From contig NZ_SMFL01000002.1 of the NCBI RefSeq assembly GCF_004349265.1, forward strand, positions 248,001 to 312,000: 64,000 bases of DNA, read 5' to 3'. The position numbers were made by a program, and so were the translations under genes. Under the pieces are notes generated by a model. It was given only the letters and a program-made list of their open reading frames with translations. It had not been told where the DNA came from and made no database searches. Of this stretch, positions 8,585 to 17,953 are shown one piece after another; within the stretch, counting starts at the first letter, position 1, and each line of letters starts with the position of its first letter. Origin of the DNA: Dyadobacter psychrotolerans. GTDB taxonomy: Bacteria > Bacteroidota > Bacteroidia > Cytophagales > Spirosomataceae.

Positions 8585-10138
8585 ATGGATACGATCACCG
8601 AAAACCCAAAAGCTGAAACCAAAGCTTATGTAAATGAAAATCTGGCTAAAAAGCCGTCCTTCAAGGAACGGTATGGAAATTTTATCGGCGGGCAATTTGT
8701 CGAGCCGGTTAAAGGACAATATTTTGACAATATCTCGCCAATAGACGGGCAGGTATTTACGCAGGCAGCAAGGTCAACAAAGGAAGATATCGAAAAAGCG
8801 CTTGACGCAGCACATGAAGCTTTTCCGACATGGAGTAAAACATCGGCAGCATCCAGAAGTAATTTGCTTTTAAAAATTGCGCAGGTTATCGAAGACAATC
8901 TGGATTATCTGGCAATTGTAGAAACAATTGATAACGGGAAGGCCATACGTGAAACCCGGGCTGCCGATTTGCCCCTTTGCGTTGACCACTTCCGCTATTT
9001 TGCCGGTGTTATCCGTGCAGAAGAAGGAAGCGTTTCGGAGCATGATGAAAATACAGTGTGTATCAATATACATGAGCCGCTGGGTGTAGTTGCTCAGATC
9101 ATTCCCTGGAACTTCCCGCTACTAATGGCTACCTGGAAAATTGCGCCGGCACTTGCAGCAGGCTGTTGTGTGGTGGTGAAACCTGCCGAACAAACACCAA
9201 CTTCGATTATGGTTCTGATGGAACTGATCGGGCATATTCTTCCTGCGGGCGTGCTGAATATTGTAAGTGGTTTTGGTGTTGAAGCAGGAAAACCATTGGC
9301 ATCTTCGCCGAGAGTTGCCAAAGTTGCTTTCACCGGTGAAACGACAACAGGACGTTTGATCATGCAGTATGCATCCGACAACCTGATCCCGGTAACGATG
9401 GAATTGGGCGGAAAATCGCCAAATATATTTTTCCCATCAGTTGCTGACGAAGACGATGCATTTTTTGATAAGGCTATTGAAGGTGCGGTTCTTTTTGCTT
9501 TGAATCAGGGTGAGGTTTGTACCTGTCCTTCCAGGATTTTGGTACATGAAAGTATCTATGACAAATTCATGAGCCGTGTGATTGAGCGTACGAAAGCAAT
9601 AAAAATGGGTCATCCGCTTGACAGCACAACCATGATGGGCGCTCAGGCATCCAATGACCAGTACGAAAAAATCCTTTCTTACCTGAAAATTGGAAAAGAA
9701 GAAGGAGCGGAATTGCTTGCAGGAGGCGATGCACAAAAATTTGAAAATGGTATTTCCGGGGGATACTATATTCAGCCAACCATCTTTAAAGGCCACAATA
9801 AAATGCGGATTTTTCAGGAAGAAATCTTCGGCCCGGTTGTGTGTGTAACCACTTTTAAAACAACCGAGGAAGCCATCAGTATTGCCAATGATACGCTCTA
9901 TGGCTTAGGCGCGGGTGTCTGGACGAGAGATGCACATGAGATATATCAGGTTCCCCGCGCTATCCAGGCGGGCCGGGTTTGGGTAAATAATTATCATGCT
10001 TATCCTGCTCACGCGCCTTTTGGCGGATATAAAAAATCCGGGTTTGGCCGCGAAAATCATAAAATGATGCTGGGATATTATCGTCAGACAAAAAATATGT
10101 TAATCTCTTATGATAAGAATAAGCTCGGTTTCTTTTGA
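8585..10138 (+). CDS. NAD(P)-dependent aldehyde dehydrogenase (AldB/ExaC type)
   Basis: 517 aa, full family length. ALDH motifs are in place: [10 protein letters not shown] at about 172-181, [12 protein letters not shown], the glutamate base in ELGGKSPN (Glu273) and the catalytic cysteine in [11 protein letters not shown] (Cys312, with a second Cys two residues later). The GEVCTCPSR form is typical of the acetaldehyde/AldB-ExaC subgroup, which oxidises short aliphatic aldehydes to acids in the cytoplasm. The DUF779 gene downstream, a frequent companion of this subgroup, supports the placement. Expression is probably controlled by the divergent AraC protein through the palindrome at 8503-8520. 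The true substrate cannot be read from sequence. Confidence 0.93.
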   Translation: MDTITENPKAETKAYVNENLAKKPSFKERYGNFIGGQFVEPVKGQYFDNISPIDGQVFTQAARSTKEDIEKALDAAHEAFPTWSKTSAASRSNLLLKIAQVIEDNLDYLAIVETIDNGKAIRETRAADLPLCVDHFRYFAGVIRAEEGSVSEHDENTVCINIHEPLGVVAQIIPWNFPLLMATWKIAPALAAGCCVVVKPAEQTPTSIMVLMELIGHILPAGVLNIVSGFGVEAGKPLASSPRVAKVAFTGETTTGRLIMQYASDNLIPVTMELGGKSPNIFFPSVADEDDAFFDKAIEGAVLFALNQGEVCTCPSRILVHESIYDKFMSRVIERTKAIKMGHPLDSTTMMGAQASNDQYEKILSYLKIGKEEGAELLAGGDAQKFENGISGGYYIQPTIFKGHNKMRIFQEEIFGPVVCVTTFKTTEEAISIANDTLYGLGAGVWTRDAHEIYQVPRAIQAGRVWVNNYHAYPAHAPFGGYKKSGFGRENHKMMLGYYRQTKNMLISYDKNKLGFF

Positions 10139-10171
10139 TAACTTAGCGTTGTAATTGCGGCCAGTTGCTAA

Positions 10172-10255
10172 TCCCTTACCTCTGATAAAGGCACACGCTA
10201 TCATGCGGCAGTCCTGATACAGAATTTTAACTATTTCTGTCTGAGAGGTAAGGGA
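10172..10255. repeat. Long-loop inverted repeat between aldehyde dehydrogenase and DUF779 genes
   Basis: Two perfect 12-bp arms (tcccttacctct at 10172-10183, agaggtaaggga at 10244-10255) enclose 60 nt. The 229-bp gap between the two co-directional genes has no open frame of note. The element could be an RNA structure in the transcript that lowers expression of the second gene, or a paired protein site. No poly-T follows, so it is not a normal intrinsic terminator. Confidence 0.6.
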
Positions 10256-10367
10256 ATTGGTCGTTTCGTTAACCGGATTGCTACACCGGATTGACCTTTG
10301 AATTCACTTTATCCACAAATTGACTTTATTTCAGGCTGCATTGCGGACCTGAACTTTCCTAAACTTT

Positions 10368-10736
10368 ATGGTCATGACACAACGAGTTTTGATAACCGAT
10401 AAGGCTGTTGCCGTAGTTGATCAGCTCAAAGCCCAATACGGCGAACTGATGTTTCACCAAAGCGGAGGATGCTGCGATGGTTCACAACCCATGTGTTTTG
10501 AAAAGGGTGAATTTCGCACCGGTGACAGCGATGTGCTTTTGGGTGAAATAGCCGGATGCGAATTTTACATGAGCCGTGATCAGTTTGAATACTGGCAGCA
10601 TACCCAGCTAACAATTGACGTTACAGAGGGCAGGGGCTCTTCCTTTTCTCTGGAAATACCAATGGGTGTTCGTTTTATTACAAAGTCCAGGTTGTATACG
10701 CCTACGGAAGCAGAAGATCTGGTTGAAGTTCAATAG
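10368..10736 (+). CDS. DUF779 domain-containing protein
   Basis: 122 aa; the ATG at 10368 is followed by a second in-frame ATG at 10374, either of which could be used. The whole protein is the DUF779 family, with its marked QSGGCCDGSQPMC cysteine cluster near residue 40 and conserved GCEFYMS and FSLEIP segments. The double cysteine suggests metal binding or redox chemistry, but the family function is not known. DUF779 genes are recurrently next to AldB-type aldehyde dehydrogenases, as here, so a role in aldehyde metabolism is likely. It is cytoplasmic with no signal peptide. Confidence 0.88.
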   Translation: MVMTQRVLITDKAVAVVDQLKAQYGELMFHQSGGCCDGSQPMCFEKGEFRTGDSDVLLGEIAGCEFYMSRDQFEYWQHTQLTIDVTEGRGSSFSLEIPMGVRFITKSRLYTPTEAEDLVEVQ

Positions 10737-10771
10737 GAGAGTTTTGTAACTTTTGCCCATGAATTGTATAC

Positions 10772-10808
10772 GTGCGGTTATCGGGTGTCAGGTAACCGCA
10801 CATTTTGT
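10772..10808 (+). terminator. Intrinsic terminator after DUF779 gene
   Basis: Perfect 9-bp stem (gtgcggtta 10772-10780 / taaccgcac 10793-10801), extendable by a G-U and a C-G pair, followed by attttgttt. It lies 35 bp after the DUF779 stop. Confidence 0.75.
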
Positions 10809-10981
10809 TTAGAAAGCCTTGTAGGTGTTGCCTATACGCGCTTCCTATTTTCGGGAAAATTGCTTACTTTTGATATAAATCAAGCGGTTTGCTGACTGGG
10901 AAATTTAAAAGTCAGCTCTTTATACTTATCAACACAATCAAACGGAAAGCTATTTTTCATTTGATTTTAAAAAGCTGAATT

Positions 10982-12268
10982 TTGAATTTCAACGAATTTG
11001 ATCTCCACGAAGACGTGCTAAACGCTGTGGATTCTATGAATTACCAATTGGCTACTCCAATTCAGGAACAAGCCATTCCACATATTCTTAAAGGTAAAGA
11101 CCTGCTGGCCTGTGCGCAGACAGGTACTGGTAAAACAGCTGCATACCTGATCCCGATTTTGGATAAGGTCGCGCATGAATCAAACAAAAATACCGCAGCG
11201 CTTATTTTGGTGCCCACCCGTGAGCTTGCTGTTCAGATCGATCAGCAGATTCAGGGACTTGGCTATTTTGTGGGCGCAACGAGTATTGCTGTTTATGGCG
11301 GTAATAAAGGCCCTGAATGGGACCAGCAGAAAAAAGCACTTACACAGGGAGCGGATATTATCATCGCCACTCCGGGAAGACTAATAGCACATTTGCAGCT
11401 TGGTTATGTAAATTTCAGCGGTATCAAACATTTGGTGCTTGATGAAGCTGACCGAATGCTGGACATGGGCTTTTTAAGTGATATTTTAAAGATTATGAGT
11501 TTTCTTCCGGCTAAAAGGCAAACGCTGATGTTCTCGGCAACCATGCCTTCTAAAATCGGGGAACTTGCTAAACGTATCCTGCACGAACCCGAGGAAGTCA
11601 GACTTGCTGTTTCAAGACCTGCAGAAAGAATCGATCAGCAATTTTATCTTGCCAAAGACGAACAAAAACTGCCTTTACTGACACACCTTTTAAGCGGTGT
11701 TGAAAATATCAGCATGGTACTGTTTACTTCCCGCAAGTCGACCGTTGAGCCGATCGTAAGGGCACTTCGGAAACTGGGCCTGGGAGCAAACGGAATTTCG
11801 TCAGACTCTGAACAGGCGGATCGTGAAATTGTGCTCAGGGATTTTAAAAACAGAAAATTTCCTATTCTGGTAGCCACCGATGTGTTGTCACGCGGAATAG
11901 ATATCGACAATCTAAGTCATGTGGTGAACTACGACGTACCCCGTGATCCGGAAGATTATGTGCACAGGATTGGACGTACAGCACGTGCCGAGTCAAAAGG
12001 CATTGCCATCACTTTTATCAGTGAGCAGGATCAGAAATATGTATTAAAAATTGAGCGCCTGTTTGAAAAAGAAGTAGAAAAACGCTCTGTTACCGCAGAG
12101 CTTGGCCTGGGTGAAGCACCCTTATTTGAGCCCCGTAAATTCAGGCCATCCAATGGACCTAAAAGAAAAGGCGGTGGCGGCAAGCCCGGTGCTAAACCTG
12201 GCGAAGGCGGCCCTTCTAAGAAAAGACGTAAACCCAAAAATGATCAAAAAAGTCCTGTAAAGGCTTAA
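10982..12268 (+). CDS. DEAD-box ATP-dependent RNA helicase (RhlE-like)
   Basis: 428 aa. All DEAD-box motifs are present: Q motif ATPIQEQAIP, AQTGTGKT, VPTRELA, TPGR, VLDEADRMLD, SATMP, and in the second lobe RGIDI and HRIGRTAR. The C-tail (about 385-428) is Gly/Lys/Arg-rich, as in RhlE-type helicases that act on ribosomal RNA or mRNA. The start is a TTG at 10982: an in-frame TGA lies two codons upstream and the Q-motif phenylalanine falls within the first few residues, so no ATG start could keep the domain intact. Monocistronic between terminators and the DUF1361 gene. Confidence 0.94.
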   Translation: MNFNEFDLHEDVLNAVDSMNYQLATPIQEQAIPHILKGKDLLACAQTGTGKTAAYLIPILDKVAHESNKNTAALILVPTRELAVQIDQQIQGLGYFVGATSIAVYGGNKGPEWDQQKKALTQGADIIIATPGRLIAHLQLGYVNFSGIKHLVLDEADRMLDMGFLSDILKIMSFLPAKRQTLMFSATMPSKIGELAKRILHEPEEVRLAVSRPAERIDQQFYLAKDEQKLPLLTHLLSGVENISMVLFTSRKSTVEPIVRALRKLGLGANGISSDSEQADREIVLRDFKNRKFPILVATDVLSRGIDIDNLSHVVNYDVPRDPEDYVHRIGRTARAESKGIAITFISEQDQKYVLKIERLFEKEVEKRSVTAELGLGEAPLFEPRKFRPSNGPKRKGGGGKPGAKPGEGGPSKKRRKPKNDQKSPVKA

Positions 12269-12428
12269 GTCCCCTCTCAGTCGTTTGTCAGTTGCTGCAA
12301 GACAGGATCTGGAAAAAAGTATAACGAAAGCCATGTTTATTTTAAAGATAAGCGGGAAATAAACGTTGTATGCCATTTTTCCATTTCATTTGCCTGATGA
12401 TTTGTTGCGTGCTGAAAAATTTCAACTG

Positions 12429-13166
12429 ATGTTTATAGATCGTTTTATAGATTGGATCAAGAATTATAAGTTTACCGTATCTAATCCTCCGATTGTTTCG
12501 ATGGAGGGTTTATTTTCGCTGCTGCTGCTTGTTTTGCTCAGTTTCGTTGCTGTATTATTTCACCTGATCCGCATATTTTTTAATGCTCCGGTTGATTTTT
12601 CAATGGACTGGAATTTGTTTTTGAGCTGGATTCCGCTTATCACAGCATTCTTTGCGAACAACCTTACCAAAAGGTTCGGCTACATTCCGTTTACCTTGAT
12701 TCTGCTAAGTTTGATCTGGCTTGCCTTTTTTCCAAACGCCCCTTACATGGTTACGGATCTGGCACATTTGACAGTCAATTATGAAAGAGATTTAACCTGG
12801 CATGACACGATCATGCTGTTTTTTTATGCAGAGGTCAGTCTTTTCAACGGGCTGGTTTCGCTTTATTGGATTCATCAGGCCTGGAGGCAGGTATTTTCAA
12901 GAAGTGTAAGTACCTATCTTTTTCTGGCTAGCTTGCCGCTTGCCGGTTTTGGCGTTTATTTGGGAAGGGTAAAAAGAATGAACAGCTGGGACATTCTTAA
13001 TGCTCCTGAACAGATTCCTATGCAGCTTTGGAATAGTATCACCGACAGGACTGCACTGGTGTTTAGTCTCGAAATTGGAATACTTTTGGGAATACTGTAT
13101 TTGGTTTTATGGGCGATTATCCGCTTCCGGGTTCGTTATACCAAAGGCAGCAGCAGACAGAATTGA
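12429..13166 (+). CDS. DUF1361 multi-pass membrane protein
   Basis: 245 aa from the ATG at 12429; a TTG at 12366 could extend it by 21 residues without signal features. About six to seven hydrophobic helices are seen, with the DUF1361 signature regions LFLSWIPLITAFFAN, WLAFFPNAPYMVTDLAHL, a short acidic/aromatic loop and GVYLGRVKRMNSWDIL. The family is widespread but has no assigned function. The next gene, a methyltransferase, begins 50 bp later on the same strand. Confidence 0.85.
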   Translation: MFIDRFIDWIKNYKFTVSNPPIVSMEGLFSLLLLVLLSFVAVLFHLIRIFFNAPVDFSMDWNLFLSWIPLITAFFANNLTKRFGYIPFTLILLSLIWLAFFPNAPYMVTDLAHLTVNYERDLTWHDTIMLFFYAEVSLFNGLVSLYWIHQAWRQVFSRSVSTYLFLASLPLAGFGVYLGRVKRMNSWDILNAPEQIPMQLWNSITDRTALVFSLEIGILLGILYLVLWAIIRFRVRYTKGSSRQN

Positions 13167-13216
13167 AGATAATTGTTTTATTTTGCAAAAAACAAACCGT
13201 TTCGTCCTGACGCTTT

Positions 13217-13948
13217 ATGCAGCTTTCTGAAAATATCAAAGAATCTTATTCGGCTCAATATGACGCAGATTCGGTGCAATGGCGCAATACGGGCGCTAAA
13301 TACAAAGCAGAGAATATTGTAGCACTTGCCAAACATATAAACTTCAAAAACGTACTTGAAGTCGGCGCAGGAGAGGGAAGTATTTTAAACTGGCTTTCAA
13401 AGTGGAATTTCAGTACGGATCTTAACTGTGTCGAAATTTCTGAAAGCGGTATTGAGCTGATCAAATCAAAAAATATAGCGAACCTGAAAGATATCTTGCT
13501 CTTTGACGGATACCGAATTCCCTACGCCGACGATCATTTTGACCTGGTGATCTGTTCACATGTATTGGAGCATGTGGAGCATGAAAGGATTTTGTTAAGA
13601 GAAATCAAACGGGTTTCGAAACACCAGATTTTTGAAGTACCGATCGATTTTTCTTTTTATGTTGATAAAAAACTCAAACATTTTCTGGGTTACGGTCATA
13701 TCAACATCTACACGCCATCACTTTTTCGTTTTCTGTTAAAGTCAGAAAATTTTGAGGTTAAAAAGGACATTTCTTATCTCTACCCGGACGAAGTTCTTTT
13801 ACCCACTTTCAAAAACTATAAAATGGGGTTTTATCTTACCAAAATCAAACACTTTATCCTGCGGATGTTTCCTTATTTGCTTGGAATTAAACCCAATTCT
13901 TATGCCGTCTTAACCAGCAAGAGTAATCAGGAAATCTCCATATTTTAA
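13217..13948 (+). CDS. Class I SAM-dependent methyltransferase
   Basis: 243 aa. Motif I VLEVGAGEGSIL (about 45-56) binds S-adenosylmethionine. The acidic end of strand 2 (NCVEIS) and motif VICSHVLEHVEH follow as in Methyltransf_11/UbiE-like proteins. The substrate is not recognisable. It follows the DUF1361 gene by 50 bp and precedes the pseudouridine synthase by 2 bp, so the three are probably cotranscribed. Confidence 0.85.
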   Translation: MQLSENIKESYSAQYDADSVQWRNTGAKYKAENIVALAKHINFKNVLEVGAGEGSILNWLSKWNFSTDLNCVEISESGIELIKSKNIANLKDILLFDGYRIPYADDHFDLVICSHVLEHVEHERILLREIKRVSKHQIFEVPIDFSFYVDKKLKHFLGYGHINIYTPSLFRFLLKSENFEVKKDISYLYPDEVLLPTFKNYKMGFYLTKIKHFILRMFPYLLGIKPNSYAVLTSKSNQEISIF

Positions 13949-13950
13949 TC

Positions 13951-14658
13951 TTGACAGCCATCCATCCGCATTTGGAAATCCTTTACCAGGACTCCGGCCT
14001 GATTGCCATAAATAAGCCTCACGGACTTCTGGTACACAAGTCGGCCATTGCGGCAGACACAAATCTGTTCGCTGTGCAGCTGCTGAGAGATCAGCTGGGT
14101 ATGAAAGTTTATCCCGTGCACCGTTTAGACCGCAAGACTTCAGGTATTCTTTTGTTTGCCTTAAATGAGGAGCTCAATAGCCTCATGCAGCAGCAGTTTA
14201 TGAATGGCTTGGTTTCTAAGCGTTATCATGCCATTGTGCGTGGTTACACACCTGATAAAATGGAGATTGATTATGCATTGAAAAGAGATGACGGGGTTTT
14301 GCAGGATGCTTTTACCTCTTTTGTAACCCTCCAAAAAAATGAGGTTCCCTTCGCGATTGGTAAACATGAAACATCACGTTACTCGTTTGTTGAACTGACG
14401 CCAACGACAGGAAGAATGCACCAGCTGCGAAAACACATGGCGCATATTTTTCACCCCATCATTGGCGACAGGCCACATGGCTGTAACAAACAAAACAAAT
14501 ATTTCACCAACAAGCTGGACATGAGTACCATGTTGCTTCATGCCTCAGAGCTAAGTTTTGTTCATCCGCTTAGCGATCTGAAAATTAAGATTAAAGCGGG
14601 CTTTCAACCGGAATTCAGCCGGATGATTCAAACGTTGGGTTTCCGGCCAATTCCTTAA
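13951..14658 (+). CDS. RluA-family pseudouridine synthase (TruC-like)
   Basis: 235 aa starting with TTG two bases after the previous stop; the conserved LEILYQDSGLIAINKP region begins at residue 8, so later ATGs would remove the domain. The catalytic aspartate is in VHRLDRKTSGILLFA, and the RMHQLRKHMAHI segment is the usual RNA-binding/closing motif. Length and lack of an S4 domain fit TruC, which isomerises U65 in tRNA, although a small RluA/RluE-type rRNA enzyme cannot be excluded. Tight spacing indicates cotranscription and probably coupling with the methyltransferase gene. Confidence 0.86.
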   Translation: MTAIHPHLEILYQDSGLIAINKPHGLLVHKSAIAADTNLFAVQLLRDQLGMKVYPVHRLDRKTSGILLFALNEELNSLMQQQFMNGLVSKRYHAIVRGYTPDKMEIDYALKRDDGVLQDAFTSFVTLQKNEVPFAIGKHETSRYSFVELTPTTGRMHQLRKHMAHIFHPIIGDRPHGCNKQNKYFTNKLDMSTMLLHASELSFVHPLSDLKIKIKAGFQPEFSRMIQTLGFRPIP

Positions 14659-14666
14659 ATACTGCA

Positions 14667-15641
14667 TCAGTTTTGGGAAAACTTTGTGACCTGATGACTG
14701 ATCGGTTTAAGGGATTTTAGATAAGCAAAAATTGCTTTTAAATCGTCTTCTTCCATACCCGCATACATCGTCCAGGGCATTGGCGTGTTCATATCATTAG
14801 GGCCAACTTTGTGCGGGACGTAGGCGGAATCTGCGTACAGTTTAAAGCGTTTTACAAAATCTGCTTCCGACCAGTTTCCAATGCCCGTTGTTTTGTCCGG
14901 AGTAATATTGGCAGAGCGCACAGTTCCGCCAGGCAATCCAAACTCCATACCGCCGCCAAACTCAGTTCCCGGAACTTTGGCACCTTTCTCCATTTTGCTA
15001 TGGCATTCGACGCAGGCTGCTGCGGTGACAAGATATCCGCCTCTTGCCAGAATATCAGTGTCTTTGGGCCGCACCGATAGCGATGCACTAACAGGCATTG
15101 TATTGATCAGCAGACTAACCGGGAAGTCTGCTTCGGAGGCAGGAACGTCGTTTTTAACCGCTGGTAATGTTCTCACATAAGCAATGATGCTGTAAAGATC
15201 TTCCTGGTCAAGTTTGCCATAAGCATGATACGGCATTACCGGGAACAGCGCATGTCCGTCTTTACTAACCCCGGTTGTGATGGCCCGGAATATTTCACCG
15301 TCAGTCCAGCTTCCCAAGGCGTACGGTGTGATGTTTCGGGAGTAAAAGTTGCCGGGGAATCCCATGTCTTTATTGAATTTTTCGCCCCCACCACCAAAAT
15401 TTCCTGCGACCAATGGTCCCGCAAAAAGCTCTTGTGATCGCGTGCTGTGGCAGTCCATACAAACGGCTACATGATTAGCAAGATACTTTCCTCTCTGAAT
15501 TCGTTTGTCTGATCTGTCGAGACTAAAATTTTGGGCGGGTCCCACATCCGGCAGCATGGTCTTTACATAAAAGCCGCAAGCTGCAGCAATAATAACAATG
15601 ATGAGCAGAAGGATTCCTGCAATTTTGAGAAGTTTTTCCAT
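14667..15641 (-). CDS. Membrane-anchored dihaem cytochrome c
   Basis: 324 aa. One N-terminal hydrophobic helix (about 5-24) anchors or exports the protein. Two c-type haem sites are visible, CMDCH at 61-65 and CVECH at 210-214, each in a repeated cytochrome c lobe (GKYL...VAVCMDCHS and GGYLVTAAACVECHS). Candidate methionine axial ligands lie in PVMPYHAYG and PMPWTMYAGM. The architecture matches the cytochrome c subunits of membrane alcohol/aldehyde dehydrogenases, which pass electrons to the respiratory chain. No dehydrogenase partner lies next to it, so its donor is unknown. It is convergent with the pseudouridine synthase gene (8-bp gap). Confidence 0.88.
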   Translation of the reverse strand: MEKLLKIAGILLLIIVIIAAACGFYVKTMLPDVGPAQNFSLDRSDKRIQRGKYLANHVAVCMDCHSTRSQELFAGPLVAGNFGGGGEKFNKDMGFPGNFYSRNITPYALGSWTDGEIFRAITTGVSKDGHALFPVMPYHAYGKLDQEDLYSIIAYVRTLPAVKNDVPASEADFPVSLLINTMPVSASLSVRPKDTDILARGGYLVTAAACVECHSKMEKGAKVPGTEFGGGMEFGLPGGTVRSANITPDKTTGIGNWSEADFVKRFKLYADSAYVPHKVGPNDMNTPMPWTMYAGMEEDDLKAIFAYLKSLKPISHQVTKFSQN

Positions 15642-15825
15642 AAAGAGTTGAGGTAGTTTAACTTACCAGCAAAAGTATGACGCTGTATTTTAATTACATT
15701 ACCGCATAGTAATATGGAATGATTTTAAATTAGATGATAAGTGTTTATACTTGTAAGAAAAAAATATCAATGTAATTCTACAACCAAATGGACCAACTTT
15801 GTGTCAGAGTTGAAATGGCTATATT

Positions 15826-16362
15826 ATGAGACAAATTTTATATGTTTTTCTATCGTCTGTATTGATGAGCTCCTGCGTTTTATCAGACAGTGAGCCTTTT
15901 AACGGGAACGATTTCGACGGAACCGCTTACAGGCCAATTTATGCCACAGCGGACGAATTGACCAAGGTCAGTGTGACTGCTCCGGTTTCACTAACCGATC
16001 CCGGAAAAATCTATGTGTCAGATAATTATTTGTTTATCAACGACAGGGGGCGGGGAGTGCATATTATTGACAACAAGGATCCAAAAAAACCGGTCAATCT
16101 TTCCTTTATCTCCATTTTGTCCAATTATGACATTGCTGCCAAAGGAAACTGGCTTTATGCGGATAATGCCACAGATCTTCTTGTATTTGACATTTCTGAT
16201 CCCAGGGTTCCGAAATTGATTAAACGTATAACCAATGCGATTCCTGTGAGTTATTTCCCGCCATACCAAAACATTTTTTTTGAGTGTGCTGATGAGAAAA
16301 AGGGTGTGGTGATTAAATGGGAAAAGGTGACGCTTGATAAACAACCAAACTGTTTTAGATAA
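15826..16362 (+). CDS. LVIVD-repeat lipoprotein
   Basis: 178 aa. A short signal peptide ends in a lipobox (VLMSSC), predicting a lipidated Cys about residue 17. The body has beta-propeller-like LVIVD repeats: GRGVHIIDNKDPKKPVNL and DLLVFDISDPRVPKLI. It is short for a full propeller, so it may act together with the larger LVIVD lipoprotein encoded next. First of three genes on one strand ending with a beta-barrel protein; ligand unknown. Confidence 0.8.
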   Translation: MRQILYVFLSSVLMSSCVLSDSEPFNGNDFDGTAYRPIYATADELTKVSVTAPVSLTDPGKIYVSDNYLFINDRGRGVHIIDNKDPKKPVNLSFISILSNYDIAAKGNWLYADNATDLLVFDISDPRVPKLIKRITNAIPVSYFPPYQNIFFECADEKKGVVIKWEKVTLDKQPNCFR

Positions 16363-16384
16363 ACCCGTTTTACAGCTTCATTAT

Positions 16385-17152
16385 ATGAAAAAGTTAGCAC
16401 CAGTTTTCTTTATCTGTCTTGCCCTCGCCGGCGTAGTCATTCTGCTCTTTGGCTGTGATATGAAATCTTCGGATTCAGCAATCAGTCCACAATCCGGTCA
16501 GGGCGGATCAATGGCCCGCTTTGCTATCACAGGAAATACGCTATATATTGTTTCTAAAAAAAGTCTGGAGGTTTACAACATCAGCGACGGAGCCAGCCCG
16601 GTTAAAACTGAAAGTAAAAACATGGAGATTGGTATTGAGACTATTTTTCCTTACCAAAATCATTTATTTATCGGCGCCAATGACGGTATGTATATCTACA
16701 ATAACAGCAAACCCGAAAATCCTGTTTTACTTACCAAGTATTCGCATGTACAATCTTGCGACCCGGTTGTGGTTCAGGGAAACTATGCCTATGTCACCTT
16801 ACGCGCGTCGAGTTTGTGCCGGCCCGGTGCTACCCCGAGCTCGCTTGATGTGATTGATATAAGTAAACCTTCTGAACCTGTTTTGGTAAATTCTCAGGTG
16901 ATGGATTCACCCTATGGCCTTGGGGTATCCAACAACATGTTATTTGTTTGCGAAGGCGAAAAAGGTTTTAGAATAATGGACATCACCAACCCTAAATTAC
17001 CTTTTGGAAAACAGTATTTTAAAGATTTACCTTCCTACGACGTCATTGTAAGAAATAATCAACTGATCATTACCGGGGCAAAGGGGTTGTTTCAATATCA
17101 ATTTGACGATCAAAATAATATGGAGCTGCTAAGTAAAATACCAGTTTTATGA
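16385..17152 (+). CDS. LVIVD-repeat lipoprotein
   Basis: 255 aa from the ATG at 16385, which begins a signal peptide with lipobox (VILLFGC); an upstream in-frame start at 16334 would overlap the previous gene and destroy that signal. LVIVD-type propeller repeats recur: KSLEVYNISDGASPVKT, DGMYIYNNSKPENPVLL, LDVIDISKPSEPVLV and GFRIMDITNPKLP. Expected to be anchored to a membrane facing the periplasm or surface. Its stop overlaps the start of the next gene by 4 bp (ATGA), so translation is coupled to the outer-membrane protein. Confidence 0.83.
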   Translation: MKKLAPVFFICLALAGVVILLFGCDMKSSDSAISPQSGQGGSMARFAITGNTLYIVSKKSLEVYNISDGASPVKTESKNMEIGIETIFPYQNHLFIGANDGMYIYNNSKPENPVLLTKYSHVQSCDPVVVQGNYAYVTLRASSLCRPGATPSSLDVIDISKPSEPVLVNSQVMDSPYGLGVSNNMLFVCEGEKGFRIMDITNPKLPFGKQYFKDLPSYDVIVRNNQLIITGAKGLFQYQFDDQNNMELLSKIPVL

Positions 17153-17844
17153 AGGTTTTTGGGTTTAGTTTTGTCCTGATCAGTTTGTACTTTTCTCTAC
17201 CGGGTCTGGCACAGACTTATGTCCGGCAAAATGCAAATAATGTAATTGTTAAATTTGCTCCGCTGGCTATGTTTGATATTGACAATACATTTCAGGCAGG
17301 CATAGAAATACCCATCAATACCAGGTGGACTGTTCAGCAGGATTTTGGTTATGGGCATGCAAACTTTAACTTGTGGTACATAGACCGCAACGAGCGTCCC
17401 GATAAAACGACCTGGAAATCAAGAACACAGATCCGATATTACTTTTATCAGAAGAACCGCTTTGCTGCCTATCTTGCCGGGGAGTATCTGTATAAACGTG
17501 TCGTTACACAACAGACGCAATGGGTTGGAGTCGATTGCGGAACTGGAGGATGCAATTATTTTGAAAACAAAAATGTAAAACTTGCTCGCCTGGCTAACGG
17601 GATGCATGTCAAAGCAGGATGGCAGTTTTATTTTTCCAACCGGACTACAATCGATCTTTTTACAGGATTCGGTCTTCGCAACAGACAGCTTCGTATTTTA
17701 ACACCAAATGTCGACAGAGCGGATTTTGGTGATGACTTCGGGATTTTTAGTAATAACACACCCGGCTCTTCGATTTTACTTCCAAGCGTGGCAGTTGGTT
17801 TTCATATTGGAATTATGCTGGGAAAAATAAATAAGGAAAACTAA
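17149..17844 (+). CDS. Outer-membrane beta-barrel protein (DUF3575-like)
   Basis: 231 aa with an N-terminal signal peptide (ending GLAQ). The rest alternates aromatic/hydrophobic and polar residues as in small barrels, with a PLAMFDIDNTFQAGIEIPI opening and an RTQIRYYF strand similar to DUF3575 proteins. An internal GVDCGTGGC loop could be disulfide-bonded. Starts within the stop of the LVIVD lipoprotein gene, which suggests a lipoprotein-barrel complex at the outer membrane. Function is unknown. Confidence 0.75.
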   Translation: MKVFGFSFVLISLYFSLPGLAQTYVRQNANNVIVKFAPLAMFDIDNTFQAGIEIPINTRWTVQQDFGYGHANFNLWYIDRNERPDKTTWKSRTQIRYYFYQKNRFAAYLAGEYLYKRVVTQQTQWVGVDCGTGGCNYFENKNVKLARLANGMHVKAGWQFYFSNRTTIDLFTGFGLRNRQLRILTPNVDRADFGDDFGIFSNNTPGSSILLPSVAVGFHIGIMLGKINKEN

Positions 17845-17895
17845 TATTCGATCGGAGGAGCAGGAAAAAAGAAGAATGGTATGGTCGGAAAAATA

Positions 17896-17935
17896 AAAAA
17901 TCCCGCTGCGAGTGTCGTTCGCAAGCGGGATTTTT
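17896..17935. terminator. Bidirectional intrinsic terminator
   Basis: A 12-bp perfect stem (aaaaatcccgct 17896-17907 / agcgggattttt 17924-17935) with inner gcga/tcgc pairing and poly-A/poly-T flanks. It sits between the convergent barrel-protein and msrB genes and can stop transcription in both directions. Confidence 0.93.
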
Positions 17936-17953
17936 GACAGACAAATTCATTAT

